The notes below the pieces were generated by a model. That model saw only the letters and a list, made by a program, of their open reading frames with translations. It made no database searches and was not told the DNA's origin. From the NCBI GenBank assembly GCA_900473205.1, contig UCLB01000022.1, forward strand, positions 143,690-207,689: a stretch of 64,000 nucleotides of DNA, read 5' to 3'. This document shows positions 1 to 9,586 of the stretch, in pieces. The position numbers and the translations under genes were made by a program. This stretch comes from Hyphomicrobiales bacterium. GTDB lineage: Bacteria; Pseudomonadota; Alphaproteobacteria; Rhizobiales; Rhizobiaceae. Each line of letters opens with the position of its first letter. Position 1 is the stretch's first letter.

Positions 1-49
1 GCTGGTTGAACATCAACGATATTATGCGGTTTTCATGGTCGTAAACGCA

Positions 50-78
50 AAAAGAGCGCGGACTGGCCGCGCTCTTTT
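50..78. terminator. Intrinsic terminator, probably bidirectional
   Basis: A perfect 11-bp inverted repeat (AAAAGAGCGCG at 50-60, CGCGCTCTTTT at 68-78) with a 7-nt loop. It follows the stop codon of the minus-strand SH3 gene. The A/T-rich arms give a U-run in either direction, so it may also end a transcript entering from the left. Confidence 0.75.
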
Positions 79-101
79 CATATCGATTCTAGCTGTCTCG
101 T

Positions 102-701
102 TTACTCGTAAACGTAGACGATGCGGCGTGTGCTTGGTTCTACCAGAACGCGGCGGTCGTTAACGCGCACATAGCTGTATTCATAGTCGGGGATCGTCAC
201 CAGTTCCGCGCTTTCGGGAAGGGTCTCACCGATGGCGACGTCACCTTCGACGCGAACGACGCGTGCCGGGTGCTTGTCGATATAGGTGATGACGTTTTCT
301 GGTGGGTTCACCTCACCGACACGGCCAAGGTTCGGGTCACCGGGGTTCGGTTCGGCCTGAACGCTGGACGTCTTTTCATAGGTGACGACCGGCACGTTGA
401 TGTCGGCACGACGTTCGTGGAGAATGACCGGCGAACCTTCATACATGACATTCAGGTAATCGGCATTGGCCCAGCCGCGAAGGCCGTTCACCTCAATGCG
501 GCACCATGCGCTACCGTCCAGACATCCGTCCAGAACCGCGTCACTGCCGCGTGTTGCCAGACCGACTTCTGGGTAATCTTCGCCTGGACCCGACCGCACA
601 GAGATATCGGAGGCCGTGGTGGCAACCATTGCCGCATTCGCATATCCAGCAAGCAGCGTAAGTGCGCCGCCAGCGATCATAAGTTTCAGCTTCTTGTTCA
701 T
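102..701 (-). CDS. Exported SH3-domain protein with DUF1236-like C-terminus
   Basis: A 199-residue protein with an N-terminal signal peptide (MNKKLKL, a hydrophobic stretch, then an ANA/A cleavage region). A bacterial SH3-like domain follows at about residues 25-80 (VRSGPGEDYPEVG...GWANADYL). The C-terminal third, with charged beta-rich segments ending RRIVYVYE, looks like DUF1236. Such proteins are periplasmic or cell-wall associated and usually lack a known biochemical role. I chose the ATG at 701 because AAGGAG lies at the right distance and the signal peptide begins there; an upstream in-frame ATG has no such support. It is a single-gene unit with a terminator behind it. Confidence 0.8.
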   Translation of the reverse strand: MNKKLKLMIAGGALTLLAGYANAAMVATTASDISVRSGPGEDYPEVGLATRGSDAVLDGCLDGSAWCRIEVNGLRGWANADYLNVMYEGSPVILHERRADINVPVVTYEKTSSVQAEPNPGDPNLGRVGEVNPPENVITYIDKHPARVVRVEGDVAIGETLPESAELVTIPDYEYSYVRVNDRRVLVEPSTRRIVYVYE

Positions 702-912
702 TGTCTCGCTCCTTTGAAGACTGGTCCAAGAACGCATGAGTTACAGGTCTGTTCCCGTTTTCGTGATTGCTAAAGTTTAAGCCGCACCGTTCCAACAGCC
801 AAAGCTCTGACCTTTCAAAGACTTTAAGGCGTTCGATAATCTCTGGAGTTTTATTGTGCGGCCCGATCTGCCGGTCTATAGAAAGGCCCTGTTTTTGTGA
901 AAAGGAGAGACC

Positions 913-1605
913 ATGGGCAAGTTACAGGCAGGCATTATTCCCGTGACGCCATTTCAGCAGAACTGCACCATTCTCTTCGATGAAGACACCAAAGAAGGCG
1001 TGATTGTCGATCCCGGCGGGGATGTGGATGTCATCGTCCAGACCGTGGCCGAAAACGGCATTACGCTGAAGGAAATCTGGCTGACGCATGGGCATCTCGA
1101 CCATGCAGGCGGCGCCAAGGAACTGAAAGAAAAACTGTCGCTGCCCATCATTGGCCCGCATGAGGATGACAAGCCGCTGCTTGAGCGCATTGAAACGCAG
1201 GCGCAGAAATACGGCATCACCGGCCTGCAAAACGTGCTGCCTGATCGCTGGTTAAACGATGGCGACACAGTCTCCTTCGGCGAGCATCGCTTCGAAGTCT
1301 ACCATTGCCCCGGCCATGCGCCTGGCCATGTCATCTATTACAACCGCGAACAGGCTTTTGCCCATGTCGGCGACGTGCTGTTTTCCGGCTCCATCGGTCG
1401 CACCGATCTTCCCGGCGGCAACCACGCACAGCTTCTAGCCTCCATCCGTGACAAGGTTCTGCCACTGGGTGATGAGATCGGCTTCATTTGCGGCCATGGT
1501 CCCGGCGGCCGCATCGGCGAAGAGCGCAGGACGAACCCGTATTTGCAGGGAATTTATGCGGACCAGACTGGTGCAGCGGCGGGTGATATGGACAAGTCGA
1601 TCTGA
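913..1605 (+). CDS. MBL-fold metallo-hydrolase (glyoxalase II-like)
   Basis: A 230-residue metallo-beta-lactamase-fold hydrolase. The HxHxDH metal site is visible as THGHLDHAGG near residue 60, with further ligands in CPGHAPGH, HVGDVLFSGSIGRTDLPGG and the C-terminal CGHGPGG. This order matches the YcbL/glyoxalase-II-like branch, cytosolic enzymes that hydrolyse thioesters such as S-lactoylglutathione. The length is shorter than classical GloB (about 250-260 residues), so the substrate is uncertain. AAAGGAGAG precedes the ATG. It is monocistronic, divergent from the SH3 gene. Confidence 0.85.
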   Translation: MGKLQAGIIPVTPFQQNCTILFDEDTKEGVIVDPGGDVDVIVQTVAENGITLKEIWLTHGHLDHAGGAKELKEKLSLPIIGPHEDDKPLLERIETQAQKYGITGLQNVLPDRWLNDGDTVSFGEHRFEVYHCPGHAPGHVIYYNREQAFAHVGDVLFSGSIGRTDLPGGNHAQLLASIRDKVLPLGDEIGFICGHGPGGRIGEERRTNPYLQGIYADQTGAAAGDMDKSI

Positions 1606-1657
1606 CGCTGGATCGCATCAGCGCCTTATTCTTTCTAGCTTATCTCGCTAAGGTGGG

Positions 1658-2035
1658 TTATGGCGGGCCGCGCCTTCTAATCTTCGAGATGTCAGTCAGG
1701 AATGCCGCGAAAACCGCAGTGTTTTGAGTGTAAGTATGCAAATAGTATTTCTTATCGAGCAGGAATATTATTTGGCTTATTGAAGTGTTCTTGTCTGCGG
1801 TTTTCACCTTGTCGATGAACTCGGCTAGGCCCGGGCATTCTATATCTCGATCCTTTAAGTGGCTGGATCGCACTGCCCAAAAATGCATATCGACGACTTT
1901 GACATGAACTGCTGGACCAAGCTGCGATATGTCTTGCGAGTGCGCAATTGCATCGGCAATTGGGATCATGCAGTTTTGAAGCGCGAACTCACTAACATGT
2001 TTTAGCAGATCAAGCAGTTCGTCGGTGATCGTCAT
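1658..2035 (-). CDS. Hypothetical protein, 125 residues
   Basis: I do not recognise a family. The predicted protein is hydrophilic, mixed alpha/beta in character, with no signal peptide or membrane segment. The ATG at 2035 is preferred because GGGCTGGAG lies just upstream; a longer version starting near 2083 would run through the terminator of the cold-shock gene. It lies downstream of that terminator on the same strand, so it probably needs read-through or its own promoter. Codon use is less GC-biased than the neighbours, and whether it is expressed is open. Confidence 0.5.
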   Translation of the reverse strand: MTITDELLDLLKHVSEFALQNCMIPIADAIAHSQDISQLGPAVHVKVVDMHFWAVRSSHLKDRDIECPGLAEFIDKVKTADKNTSISQIIFLLDKKYYLHTYTQNTAVFAAFLTDISKIRRRGPP

Positions 2036-2052
2036 ATGCTCCAGCCCCAGAC

Positions 2053-2080
2053 AAAAAAACCCGGCATTCCTGCCGGGCTT
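2053..2080 (-). terminator. Intrinsic terminator of the cold-shock gene
   Basis: CCCGGCA (2060-2066) pairs perfectly with TGCCGGG (2071-2077) around a 4-nt loop. On the minus strand the stem is followed by seven U residues (2053-2059). Confidence 0.85.
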
Positions 2081-2106
2081 CAACTAGAAGAGAAAGTCGT
2101 TAGGGT

Positions 2107-2322
2107 TCAGCCATCAATCTGAAGATTGACTGCCTTCGGCCCTTTGCCGCGACGATCCGGTTCAGTGTCGAAGCTCACTTTCTGGTTTTCTGAGAGTGCG
2201 GACAGGCCGGAGGCCTGTACGGCAGAGATGTGAACAAAGATATCGGCGCCACCATTGTCTGGCTTGATGAAGCCGAAGCCCTTGTCGGTATTGAAGAATT
2301 TAACGGTGCCAGTCTCGGCCAT
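2107..2322 (-). CDS. cspA: Cold-shock protein, CspA family
   Basis: A 71-residue single OB-fold cold-shock domain. Both RNA-binding motifs are present: RNP1 as KGFGFI (residues 14-19) and RNP2 as IFVHI (residues 28-32). The start MAETGTVKFFN is typical of rhizobial CspA proteins. These act in the cytoplasm as RNA chaperones or transcription antiterminators. The gene is monocistronic with a strong terminator and an unusually long, AT-rich upstream region (2323-2764), as expected for a regulated cold-shock leader. Rhizobiaceae carry several csp paralogues, so the exact letter is not certain. Confidence 0.9.
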   Translation of the reverse strand: MAETGTVKFFNTDKGFGFIKPDNGGADIFVHISAVQASGLSALSENQKVSFDTEPDRRGKGPKAVNLQIDG

Positions 2323-2764
2323 GCATCAGGTCCTTTTCGCTCTGCCCGTGTTCAGCTCCAGGCAGCATTACAGTTTTGCCCGTGAGGGCGTACGGCAGGC
2401 AGTTTTTGATAATTGAGAAAATGGACCTTCGCGTGGAAAGCTTTTGACGTTCTGATCAACGTTATTTTGTCCCCGCTGCCCGGAGTTTTTTATCCCCGGA
2501 GCACTTGTTTTATAGGCCTTCCCATGCTCGCAACTTGCCCGAACCGCAACAGATTGCTGTGTTTATTTAAAATTGGCAAGCGAAAGTTTTTAGACATGCA
2601 GAAAGCCCGCCAGCCGCTGTAAATGCGGCTTACGTCAGGACTGGCAGAATTTTTCGTCTGTTTTCGCAGTTGTGAAACGAAAACATCGCTGGCGATGAAA
2701 TTTCGCGCTCATTTTCGCGCGAAAAGAGTAAATTTTCACTCAATATAGAAAAGCGCAGAAATGC
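2323..2764. other. Long gene-free region upstream of cspA
   Basis: About 440 bases without a convincing gene; a 69-codon plus-strand frame at 2413-2622 has no ribosome binding site and no family features. On the minus strand this is the promoter and leader region of the cold-shock gene. Short inverted repeats stand out: CATCGC-TG-GCGATG at 2684-2697 and TTTCGCG/CGCGAAA at 2701-2724, plus GCCGC/GCGGC near 2612-2635. Their role is unknown. Confidence 0.5.
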
Positions 2765-3667
2765 TTATGTTTCTGCCATCATACGGCTATTTCGTCGTTT
2801 TGATAGCTCCGGGATCAGCTCAACCAGCAAAATCGCGGCAAAAATGATCGCGCAACCGACATATCCGGCAGTCGGAATTGTTTCATGCAGAAAGATCGCA
2901 GCAAAAAGAGCCCCGAATAAGGCCTCCGACGACAGGAAGATCGCCGCCTGCGGCGCTGTGGTATAACGCTGCCCGATAACCTGCAACACGAATGCCAGCC
3001 CGGATGACACCAGCCCGACATAGAGAATCTCGGTGATCGAGGAGGCGATGGCGGTATAGTTGATCGGCTCCACGAAAACGCCGATCAGCATGCTGAGCCC
3101 GGCGCAGACCGCAAACTGCGTGCAGGAGAGCGCCAGCGGCCTGTTGCTCTGCATGACGAAACGGCCAGCAAGCGTGATCTGGATGGCCCAGAAAACGGCG
3201 CAAGTGATGCTCAGCATATCGCCCGTCGTCAGGCGGGAAATCGCTCCACCAGAGAGAAGGAAGATGCCGGTCAGCATCATCAGCGCGCCCGGCCAGACAA
3301 TCCAGTGCGGATTGCGACGATAAATGATGACGGCGATGACAGGGACGAAGATGACGTAGAGCGCGGTCAGAAAGCTGGAATTGGTGACACTCGTCGTCAG
3401 CAGTCCCACCTGCTGTGTGGTGGCGCCCATGAAAAGGGCAAGTCCGACCCAGACGAAGGTCTTCATCTCTCCAGCGGTAGGGGCTGACTTCATCCGGCGG
3501 CTTTCCATCATGGCGGAGGGCAGGACAGCCAGCGCGGCGATTGCAAAGCGCAGGCCGACGAACCAGAACGGGCCTATGCTTGCCATGGCGGTCGATTGCG
3601 CCACGAAACCACCACCCCAGATAGCTGCGGCGAGCAAGAGAACGAGATTGGCCTGAATACGCGTCAT
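2765..3667 (-). CDS. DMT-superfamily transporter (EamA family)
   Basis: A 300-residue inner-membrane protein with ten hydrophobic segments and two EamA repeats, the first starting at LLLAAAIWGGGF. It ends in a short basic cytoplasmic tail (ELSKRRNSR). Family members export amino acids or other small metabolites; the substrate cannot be read from the sequence. The start MTRIQANLVLL is the only sensible one. The gene is alone, with a small palindromic cluster upstream at 3778-3802. Confidence 0.85.
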   Translation of the reverse strand: MTRIQANLVLLLAAAIWGGGFVAQSTAMASIGPFWFVGLRFAIAALAVLPSAMMESRRMKSAPTAGEMKTFVWVGLALFMGATTQQVGLLTTSVTNSSFLTALYVIFVPVIAVIIYRRNPHWIVWPGALMMLTGIFLLSGGAISRLTTGDMLSITCAVFWAIQITLAGRFVMQSNRPLALSCTQFAVCAGLSMLIGVFVEPINYTAIASSITEILYVGLVSSGLAFVLQVIGQRYTTAPQAAIFLSSEALFGALFAAIFLHETIPTAGYVGCAIIFAAILLVELIPELSKRRNSRMMAET

Positions 3668-4001
3668 GGGTCACCAGAAAAGAACGGCCCCGCCACCGTG
3701 AACGTCGATGTTTTGAATATGGCTTGATGCCGGGTTTGGCGGTGCTCTACCAATTAAGCACACAAGCAGCAAGGCATGGTCCTAATGGGACCGTAGCGGT
3801 CCATTCATAATATTTTCCCCTTAACGCTGCACATTATGTCCTATTTCGAATTTCTACCGATAGATAGATTCCTATTAAAGCGAGTATTAAAATTATAACG
3901 GGAGAATCTTATCATACCTATTTTTATAGTAGAATTTTTAATCCTCTATTCAGCATTCCCCGGCAGTATTTACTCGTATTTTTAGGGCGTGCAGGTTTGT
4001 T
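3668..4001. other. Gene-free, AT-rich region between transporter and flagellin
   Basis: No gene seen. The left part carries overlapping inverted repeats: GGTCC (3779-3783)/GGACC (3788-3792) and GGACCG-TAG-CGGTCC (3788-3802), which can form mutually exclusive hairpins. The right part (about 3825-4001) is strikingly AT-rich compared with the rest of the window and must hold the flagellin promoter, but I see no clear sigma-28 or sigma-70 consensus. Confidence 0.5.
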
Positions 4002-5015
4002 ATGACGAGTATTTTAACCAATTCATCAGCGATGGCTGCCCTTTCGACGTTGCGAAAGATTAACGCCGATCTCGCGACCACGCAGACAAATATTTCAACG
4101 GGCTATCGTGTTCAGCAGGCGTCTGATGACGTGGCATACTGGTCGATTGCCACAACCATGCGCTCAGACGAAACAGCACTTTCAGCGGTACAGGACGCGA
4201 TGGGCGTCGGTGCGGCAAAAACCGATGTTGCCTATGCGGGGATGGAGTCTGCCATCGAGCTGGTGTCGGAATTCAAGGCCAAACTCGTTCTGGCATCGGA
4301 GCCCAGCGCCGACAAGCTCAAGATTAATGACGAGCTGACCAAACTCAAGGAGCAGCTTCGCGCCGTTGCCGGTGGGGCAAGTTTCAACGGCGAAAACTGG
4401 CTTAAATTCGATACGGATGAAGATCCTATGCAGATTGGTAATCCGACGGTCGTGAGCTCATTTGTGCGCGGCGATGACGACTCGGTCTTCTTACAGACGA
4501 TGACGTACGATAAGATCGATTTTCCTGCCTGGCCTTACTCTGATGCGTTGATCGATGATTCATCGGAAACCCATGGCGAATTCGGTATCCTGACTACGGA
4601 TACGTACGCTTGGAATCTCGGACTTTCCACGGGTTATATGCTGATTCAGGGGAAGGGAACCGGGACCACCTACACCGGATCGCCAGCATTGCCACAGGTC
4701 GAGATCGGTCTCACCGAAACGACGACCCAGCAAGAGATCGACGATATGATGTCTGTGGTAGAGTACATGCTGAGCGATATGCAGGACAGCGCGGCTAAGA
4801 TTGGCGCGCTGGGCATGCGAATCGACCTTCAGGATGATTTCGTCGGCAGTCTTCGCGATTCCCTGAAAAGCGGTGTCAGTCGTTTGGTCGACGCCGACTT
4901 GGAGGAGGAGTCAAGCCGCCTGAGTGCTCTGCAAAGCCAGCGGCAGCTTGGTGCTCAATCGCTTTCGATTGCGAATAACAGTTCCCAGACTTTGCTCACT
5001 CTGTTTCGTTCGTGA
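4002..5015 (+). CDS. Flagellin (orphan copy)
   Basis: A 337-residue flagellin. The N-terminal D0/D1 region is clear (TSILTNSSAMAALSTLRKI, then ISTGYRVQQASDDVAYWSIA), as is the C-terminal helix (SRLSALQSQRQLGAQSLSIANNSSQTLL). The variable middle (about residues 130-245) is acidic and aromatic. Rhizobia build complex flagella from several flagellins, but those genes normally lie together with basal-body genes; none are here, so this is a dispersed copy. The spacing of purines before the ATG is poor (only a weak AGG), suggesting low or regulated translation. The gene is monocistronic. Confidence 0.9.
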   Translation: MTSILTNSSAMAALSTLRKINADLATTQTNISTGYRVQQASDDVAYWSIATTMRSDETALSAVQDAMGVGAAKTDVAYAGMESAIELVSEFKAKLVLASEPSADKLKINDELTKLKEQLRAVAGGASFNGENWLKFDTDEDPMQIGNPTVVSSFVRGDDDSVFLQTMTYDKIDFPAWPYSDALIDDSSETHGEFGILTTDTYAWNLGLSTGYMLIQGKGTGTTYTGSPALPQVEIGLTETTTQQEIDDMMSVVEYMLSDMQDSAAKIGALGMRIDLQDDFVGSLRDSLKSGVSRLVDADLEEESSRLSALQSQRQLGAQSLSIANNSSQTLLTLFRS

Positions 5016-5050
5016 TTTGAGTGGTGGCCCATATCTGAGCTTGCCTCGCT

Positions 5051-5362
5051 TCAACGCACCTTTTTTCGGTTGGCGCTTTCACGGATTGTGGTCATCGTCA
5101 GAACGACGCCGCCTGCGGCGAGCGTGAAGAAGCCCATCGTCAGCAGCACGATGACGAAAATGCGGTCGGACGCCTTGGAGATCGGGGCAGAGGCGATAGA
5201 TGAGGTCGTCATCGGATCGACCATTTCCGCAGCGTGGGACGTCGTGGCAAGTCCTGCTGCCATGGTGACAATAACAACAATAGCGGCCAGTGCCATCCAC
5301 AGCGAAAAAAGCATTCTTTGCGTTCTCAGCCGGTCTGCCGAATTCCGATCATTGAGAAACAT
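5051..5362 (-). CDS. Small two-helix membrane protein, unknown function
   Basis: A 103-residue protein with two hydrophobic segments: one near residues 16-40 (MLFSLWMALAAIVVIVTMAAG), one near 70-92 (IFVIVLLTMGFFTLAAGGVVLTM). The loop between them is small and polar, and the C-terminus is basic (RESANRKKVR). The ATG at 5362 has AAGGGACCGG upstream; a start 20 codons earlier lacks such a site. I cannot name a family. It converges with the flagellin gene. Confidence 0.6.
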   Translation of the reverse strand: MFLNDRNSADRLRTQRMLFSLWMALAAIVVIVTMAAGLATTSHAAEMVDPMTTSSIASAPISKASDRIFVIVLLTMGFFTLAAGGVVLTMTTIRESANRKKVR

Positions 5363-5554
5363 TGTTCCGGTCCCTTGTGCACATTTTTGCGCGTCTACTT
5401 CGCTCGCATGTCGGCATTGCAACGCACCGCTGAAATTTGCGCGACATGCTTTAAAATTGGCTTCGAAGTGGACGGCTTGTGGACCGAATTCAGACAGTCC
5501 GGCGTATTTATTGTGGCGATATCAAGGCGGCGGTTAACAGCTGTTAAACAGTCG

Positions 5555-6472
5555 TCATATTCCGCGTTTTCCGAAGGTTCGCACGGGCTTTGGGCCACGC
5601 GGTTCAGGTCTCGTATGAAGACGTGGAGGTTGGGGCGAGGGAGCACTGAAAAGGGCAGCTCGGGTGCTACCCAGCAGCTCTGGAAAGCGCTCATTGAAGG
5701 TGGTGGGTGCGAGTTCCGGTCGTGCGAGCGCATAGCCCTGCATCAGGGAGACGCCGAGGTCGAGGCAGAGTTCGATCTCGCGCTCATCCTCCAGCGCTTC
5801 GAAGATCGGCTCGATGCCCTCGCTGGCGAATTGCTGGACGATGACGCGCAGCAGGGCGGCACCGGCGGAATTGCGCATGAAATGGCGTGCCCATGCGGCT
5901 TCGAACTTGACGTAATCTGGCTTGATCAGCTTCACGCGCTCTATATCGGAATCGCCCGCGCCATAATCGGCAATGGCGACGCGAAAGCCCATGGCACGCA
6001 TATGCTCGGCAAAGTCGGCGACGAGGCGTGTTTCGGAGCCCTGATTGTCTGCGACTTCGCAGACGATCCGATCCGGCGACATGCCTGCCTCATGTGCAGA
6101 CAGGCGCATGCGCTCGACTTCCTGCCGCATCTTGGCCGGTGTGCGAAACAGACCGGGATGGAAGTTGACGAAGATGCGGGCGCGGGAGCGTTCCAGCGCG
6201 CCGGTGTTGAGAATGTGGATGGTGCGCAAAATGCTGTCGATGGCTTCGATATCGTCGGGATGCACCTGCGCGAAGAGCTGCGCCGGCGGCACTAGGTCCG
6301 TGCCCTGATAGGGTCGTACGAGACCTTCGAAGGAATCGATATCGAAACGCCCATCTGACAGGCGGCGGAAAATCGGCTGAAGTGCGGATTTGAGGGTGAA
6401 GGGCGCATAGGTCGTGGACCAGGAACCATCGGTTTCGCGCGCAAGATTTGAGAAAATGCTTTTCGGTGCCAC
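5555..6472 (-). CDS. Degenerate EAL-domain protein
   Basis: A 305-residue, cytoplasmic, stand-alone EAL domain (about residues 25-260) with a proline/arginine-rich tail. Several signature positions survive: EGL for EAL, VNFHP with its Asn, CEVAD with its Glu, YVKFE with its Lys and LMQGY with its Gln. Others are changed: the metal-binding DDFG is ADYG, and the EGVE loop is FEALED. Active c-di-GMP phosphodiesterases need the first Asp, so I infer weak or no hydrolysis and a possible c-di-GMP or protein-binding role. The start is GTG at 6472 after GGATAAG. It is divergent from the aminotransferase gene. Confidence 0.85.
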   Translation of the reverse strand: MAPKSIFSNLARETDGSWSTTYAPFTLKSALQPIFRRLSDGRFDIDSFEGLVRPYQGTDLVPPAQLFAQVHPDDIEAIDSILRTIHILNTGALERSRARIFVNFHPGLFRTPAKMRQEVERMRLSAHEAGMSPDRIVCEVADNQGSETRLVADFAEHMRAMGFRVAIADYGAGDSDIERVKLIKPDYVKFEAAWARHFMRNSAGAALLRVIVQQFASEGIEPIFEALEDEREIELCLDLGVSLMQGYALARPELAPTTFNERFPELLGSTRAALFSAPSPQPPRLHTRPEPRGPKPVRTFGKRGI

Positions 6473-6555
6473 GGCGTCTTATCCGGAAAATCATTTCAAC
6501 CGTGCGATCATAGCATGGAAAGCGTTACGCGCCAGTTAAGCAAAAGTTAAAATAG

Positions 6556-7944
<1,389 letters not shown>

Positions 7945-7961
7945 GCATTGAATGTTCTGTG

Positions 7962-7992
7962 AAAAAGCCCGGCAGCGATGCCGGGCTTTTTT
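7962..7992 (+). terminator. Intrinsic terminator of aatA
   Basis: AAAAGCCCGGCA and TGCCGGGCTTTT form a 12-bp perfect stem around GCGA, followed by T residues. Confidence 0.9.
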
Positions 7993-7995
7993 GTT

Positions 7996-9111
7996 TCATA
8001 GCCCCAGAAATAACAACATCACAAACGTTGCAAACAGGATGAAATGCGTCATCCCCTCGATGGCATTCGTTTCTCCATCATTAAGATTGATCGCCGCCGC
8101 AAACAGCGTGATGAACACCATAACCGTCTGCACCGGGGTCATGGCCATTATGAAGGGCTGACCGGTGTAGAGCGCTATGGCCTCCATGACCGGCACGGTG
8201 AGAATGACGGTGGAGAGCGACGCGCCCATGGCGATGTTGACCACCGACTGCATACGGTTGCGCAGAGCCGAGCGCATGGCGGTCATGATCTCCGGTGCGG
8301 CGGAGATGGTGGCGACGACGACAGCCATCAGCGCAACGGGCGCGCCGCTGCCTTCCAGCCCATTGCTGAGAAATGCCGACATGAATTCCGCCAGCGCGCC
8401 AATGATGACGACGCCGATGAGGATGATGGCGATGGAATAGGATGCCGGGCCCTCGTCTTCTTCCTCCTCCGCTTCGGCCTGCTGCTCGGCGGCGCTCTTC
8501 TTGCGTTCCGTGCGCGGGTAGCGGTAGCTGAAAAAGTAGCTGTGCGGCCCGACCTGCATTTTCAAGAACAGGGCATAGAGAGCAATCATCGCCCCGATGG
8601 TGAAAATGGAATAATAGTGCCATTTAGCTTCCGGAATGAATTCCGGCACGATCATGGATATGCCCATGGCGGTCAGGATCATCACCACATAGGTGCGAGC
8701 GGAATCGTCATTATAAGGTTGTTCGCCATGGCGAAGCCCGCCGAGCAGCGCGGCGATGCCCAGAATGCCGTTGATGTCGATCATGACGGCGGAATAGATC
8801 GTGTCTCGCACAAGGGTAGGCGAGGTGGATTCCTGCATGATGATGGCTAGGATAAGCACTTCCACGGCAACGGCGGAAAGCGTGAGGATCATCGTGCCAT
8901 AGGGATCGCCAACCTTGGCCGCCAGGATTTCCGCATGATGCGCCACGCGCATCGACACCAGAATGATGACGCCGATCAGCGCTGCCGCAACCACGAAGGA
9001 CAGCACCTTGCCCTGTTCCATGACAGCATGTTCGGCAAGATAGGCCGCAACGGCGCAGGGCACCGCGGCAAGCAGCATGCGCTCCTGTTTAAGCGTGGTC
9101 GCAATTGACAT
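7996..9111 (-). CDS. Calcium/proton antiporter, CaCA superfamily (ChaA-like)
   Basis: A 371-residue membrane protein with about eleven hydrophobic segments. The two alpha-repeat signatures of the cation/Ca2+ exchanger family appear as TLSAVAVEVLILAIIM near residue 95 and VVVATISAAPEIMTA in the second half. A poly-acidic linker (EQQAEAEEEEDEG) separates the halves, as in CAX and ChaA proteins. It should export Ca2+ (or Na+/K+) from the cytoplasm against protons. The start at 9111 is chosen for GGAAGGG upstream; a longer frame to 9222 has an unconvincing N-terminus. It is monocistronic and shares the aatA terminator region from the other side. Confidence 0.85.
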   Translation of the reverse strand: MSIATTLKQERMLLAAVPCAVAAYLAEHAVMEQGKVLSFVVAAALIGVIILVSMRVAHHAEILAAKVGDPYGTMILTLSAVAVEVLILAIIMQESTSPTLVRDTIYSAVMIDINGILGIAALLGGLRHGEQPYNDDSARTYVVMILTAMGISMIVPEFIPEAKWHYYSIFTIGAMIALYALFLKMQVGPHSYFFSYRYPRTERKKSAAEQQAEAEEEEDEGPASYSIAIILIGVVIIGALAEFMSAFLSNGLEGSGAPVALMAVVVATISAAPEIMTAMRSALRNRMQSVVNIAMGASLSTVILTVPVMEAIALYTGQPFIMAMTPVQTVMVFITLFAAAINLNDGETNAIEGMTHFILFATFVMLLFLGL

Positions 9112-9299
9112 ATTCGCCCTTCCGTCATCGTGAGCTTTGTATTGACTGAGGTTGCGACAACATGCGGGATTTGCACATTGGGCATTTTGGTAGGATAGTA
9201 GCGTCCAAGGACATGGCGACAATGCCGCAATCTAGTCCTTCAAATGCGCGTTTGCGGCAAAGGTTGCCACGCTCCTTCACTCTATAGGAGGAAGTGTGC

Positions 9300-9575
9300 A
9301 TGACCAAAGTGGTGTATGAGATTGTGGAGCATGATGGTGGCTGGGCCTACCGTATGAACGGCGCCTATTCCGAAGCATTCCCCACCCATTCCGACGCCGT
9401 CCAGGCCGCTCGAATCGCCGCTGCGGAACAACAGGTTGGCGACGAAGACACGGAAATCAACTACCAGGATGAAGTAGGCCGCTGGCATGAGGAACACAGC
9501 CAGGGCGGTGACAGGCCGGAGGCTGAGGTGGTGGACAGTTTTGAGGAACCGCAACCCAGCCGCAATGCCATCTGA
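9300..9575 (+). CDS. Small DUF2188-like protein
   Basis: A 91-residue hydrophilic protein. The N-terminal half (YEIVEHDGGWAYRMNGAYSE, then FPTHSDAVQAARIAAAEQQ) fits DUF2188, a short domain of unknown function whose members predict as a beta hairpin plus helix. The C-terminal 30 residues are acidic and likely disordered. AGGAGG lies ideally before the ATG at 9300, so it is probably well translated. It converges with the LysR gene. Confidence 0.75.
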   Translation: MTKVVYEIVEHDGGWAYRMNGAYSEAFPTHSDAVQAARIAAAEQQVGDEDTEINYQDEVGRWHEEHSQGGDRPEAEVVDSFEEPQPSRNAI

Positions 9576-9586
9576 TCGCGCCACCG

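Noticed and set aside
2413..2622. A 69-codon plus-strand frame in the cspA upstream region.
   Set aside because: No ribosome binding site, unusual composition and no family features; better explained as leader DNA of the divergent strand.
3738..3760. A tRNA D-arm-like sequence on the minus strand (GCTTAATTGGTAGAGCACC).
   Set aside because: No matching acceptor, anticodon or T arm is found within 100 bases, so it is not a tRNA gene; it may be a chance match or an old fragment.
8044..8850. A 268-codon plus-strand frame rich in His and Asp.
   Set aside because: It is the reverse complement of the membrane antiporter gene; such His/Asp-rich shadows are usual in GC-rich DNA.
7996..9222. A longer version of the Ca2+/H+ antiporter-like protein starting at 9222.
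   Set aside because: The extra 37 residues are Cys/His-rich and unlike the family; the ATG at 9111 has a good ribosome binding site.
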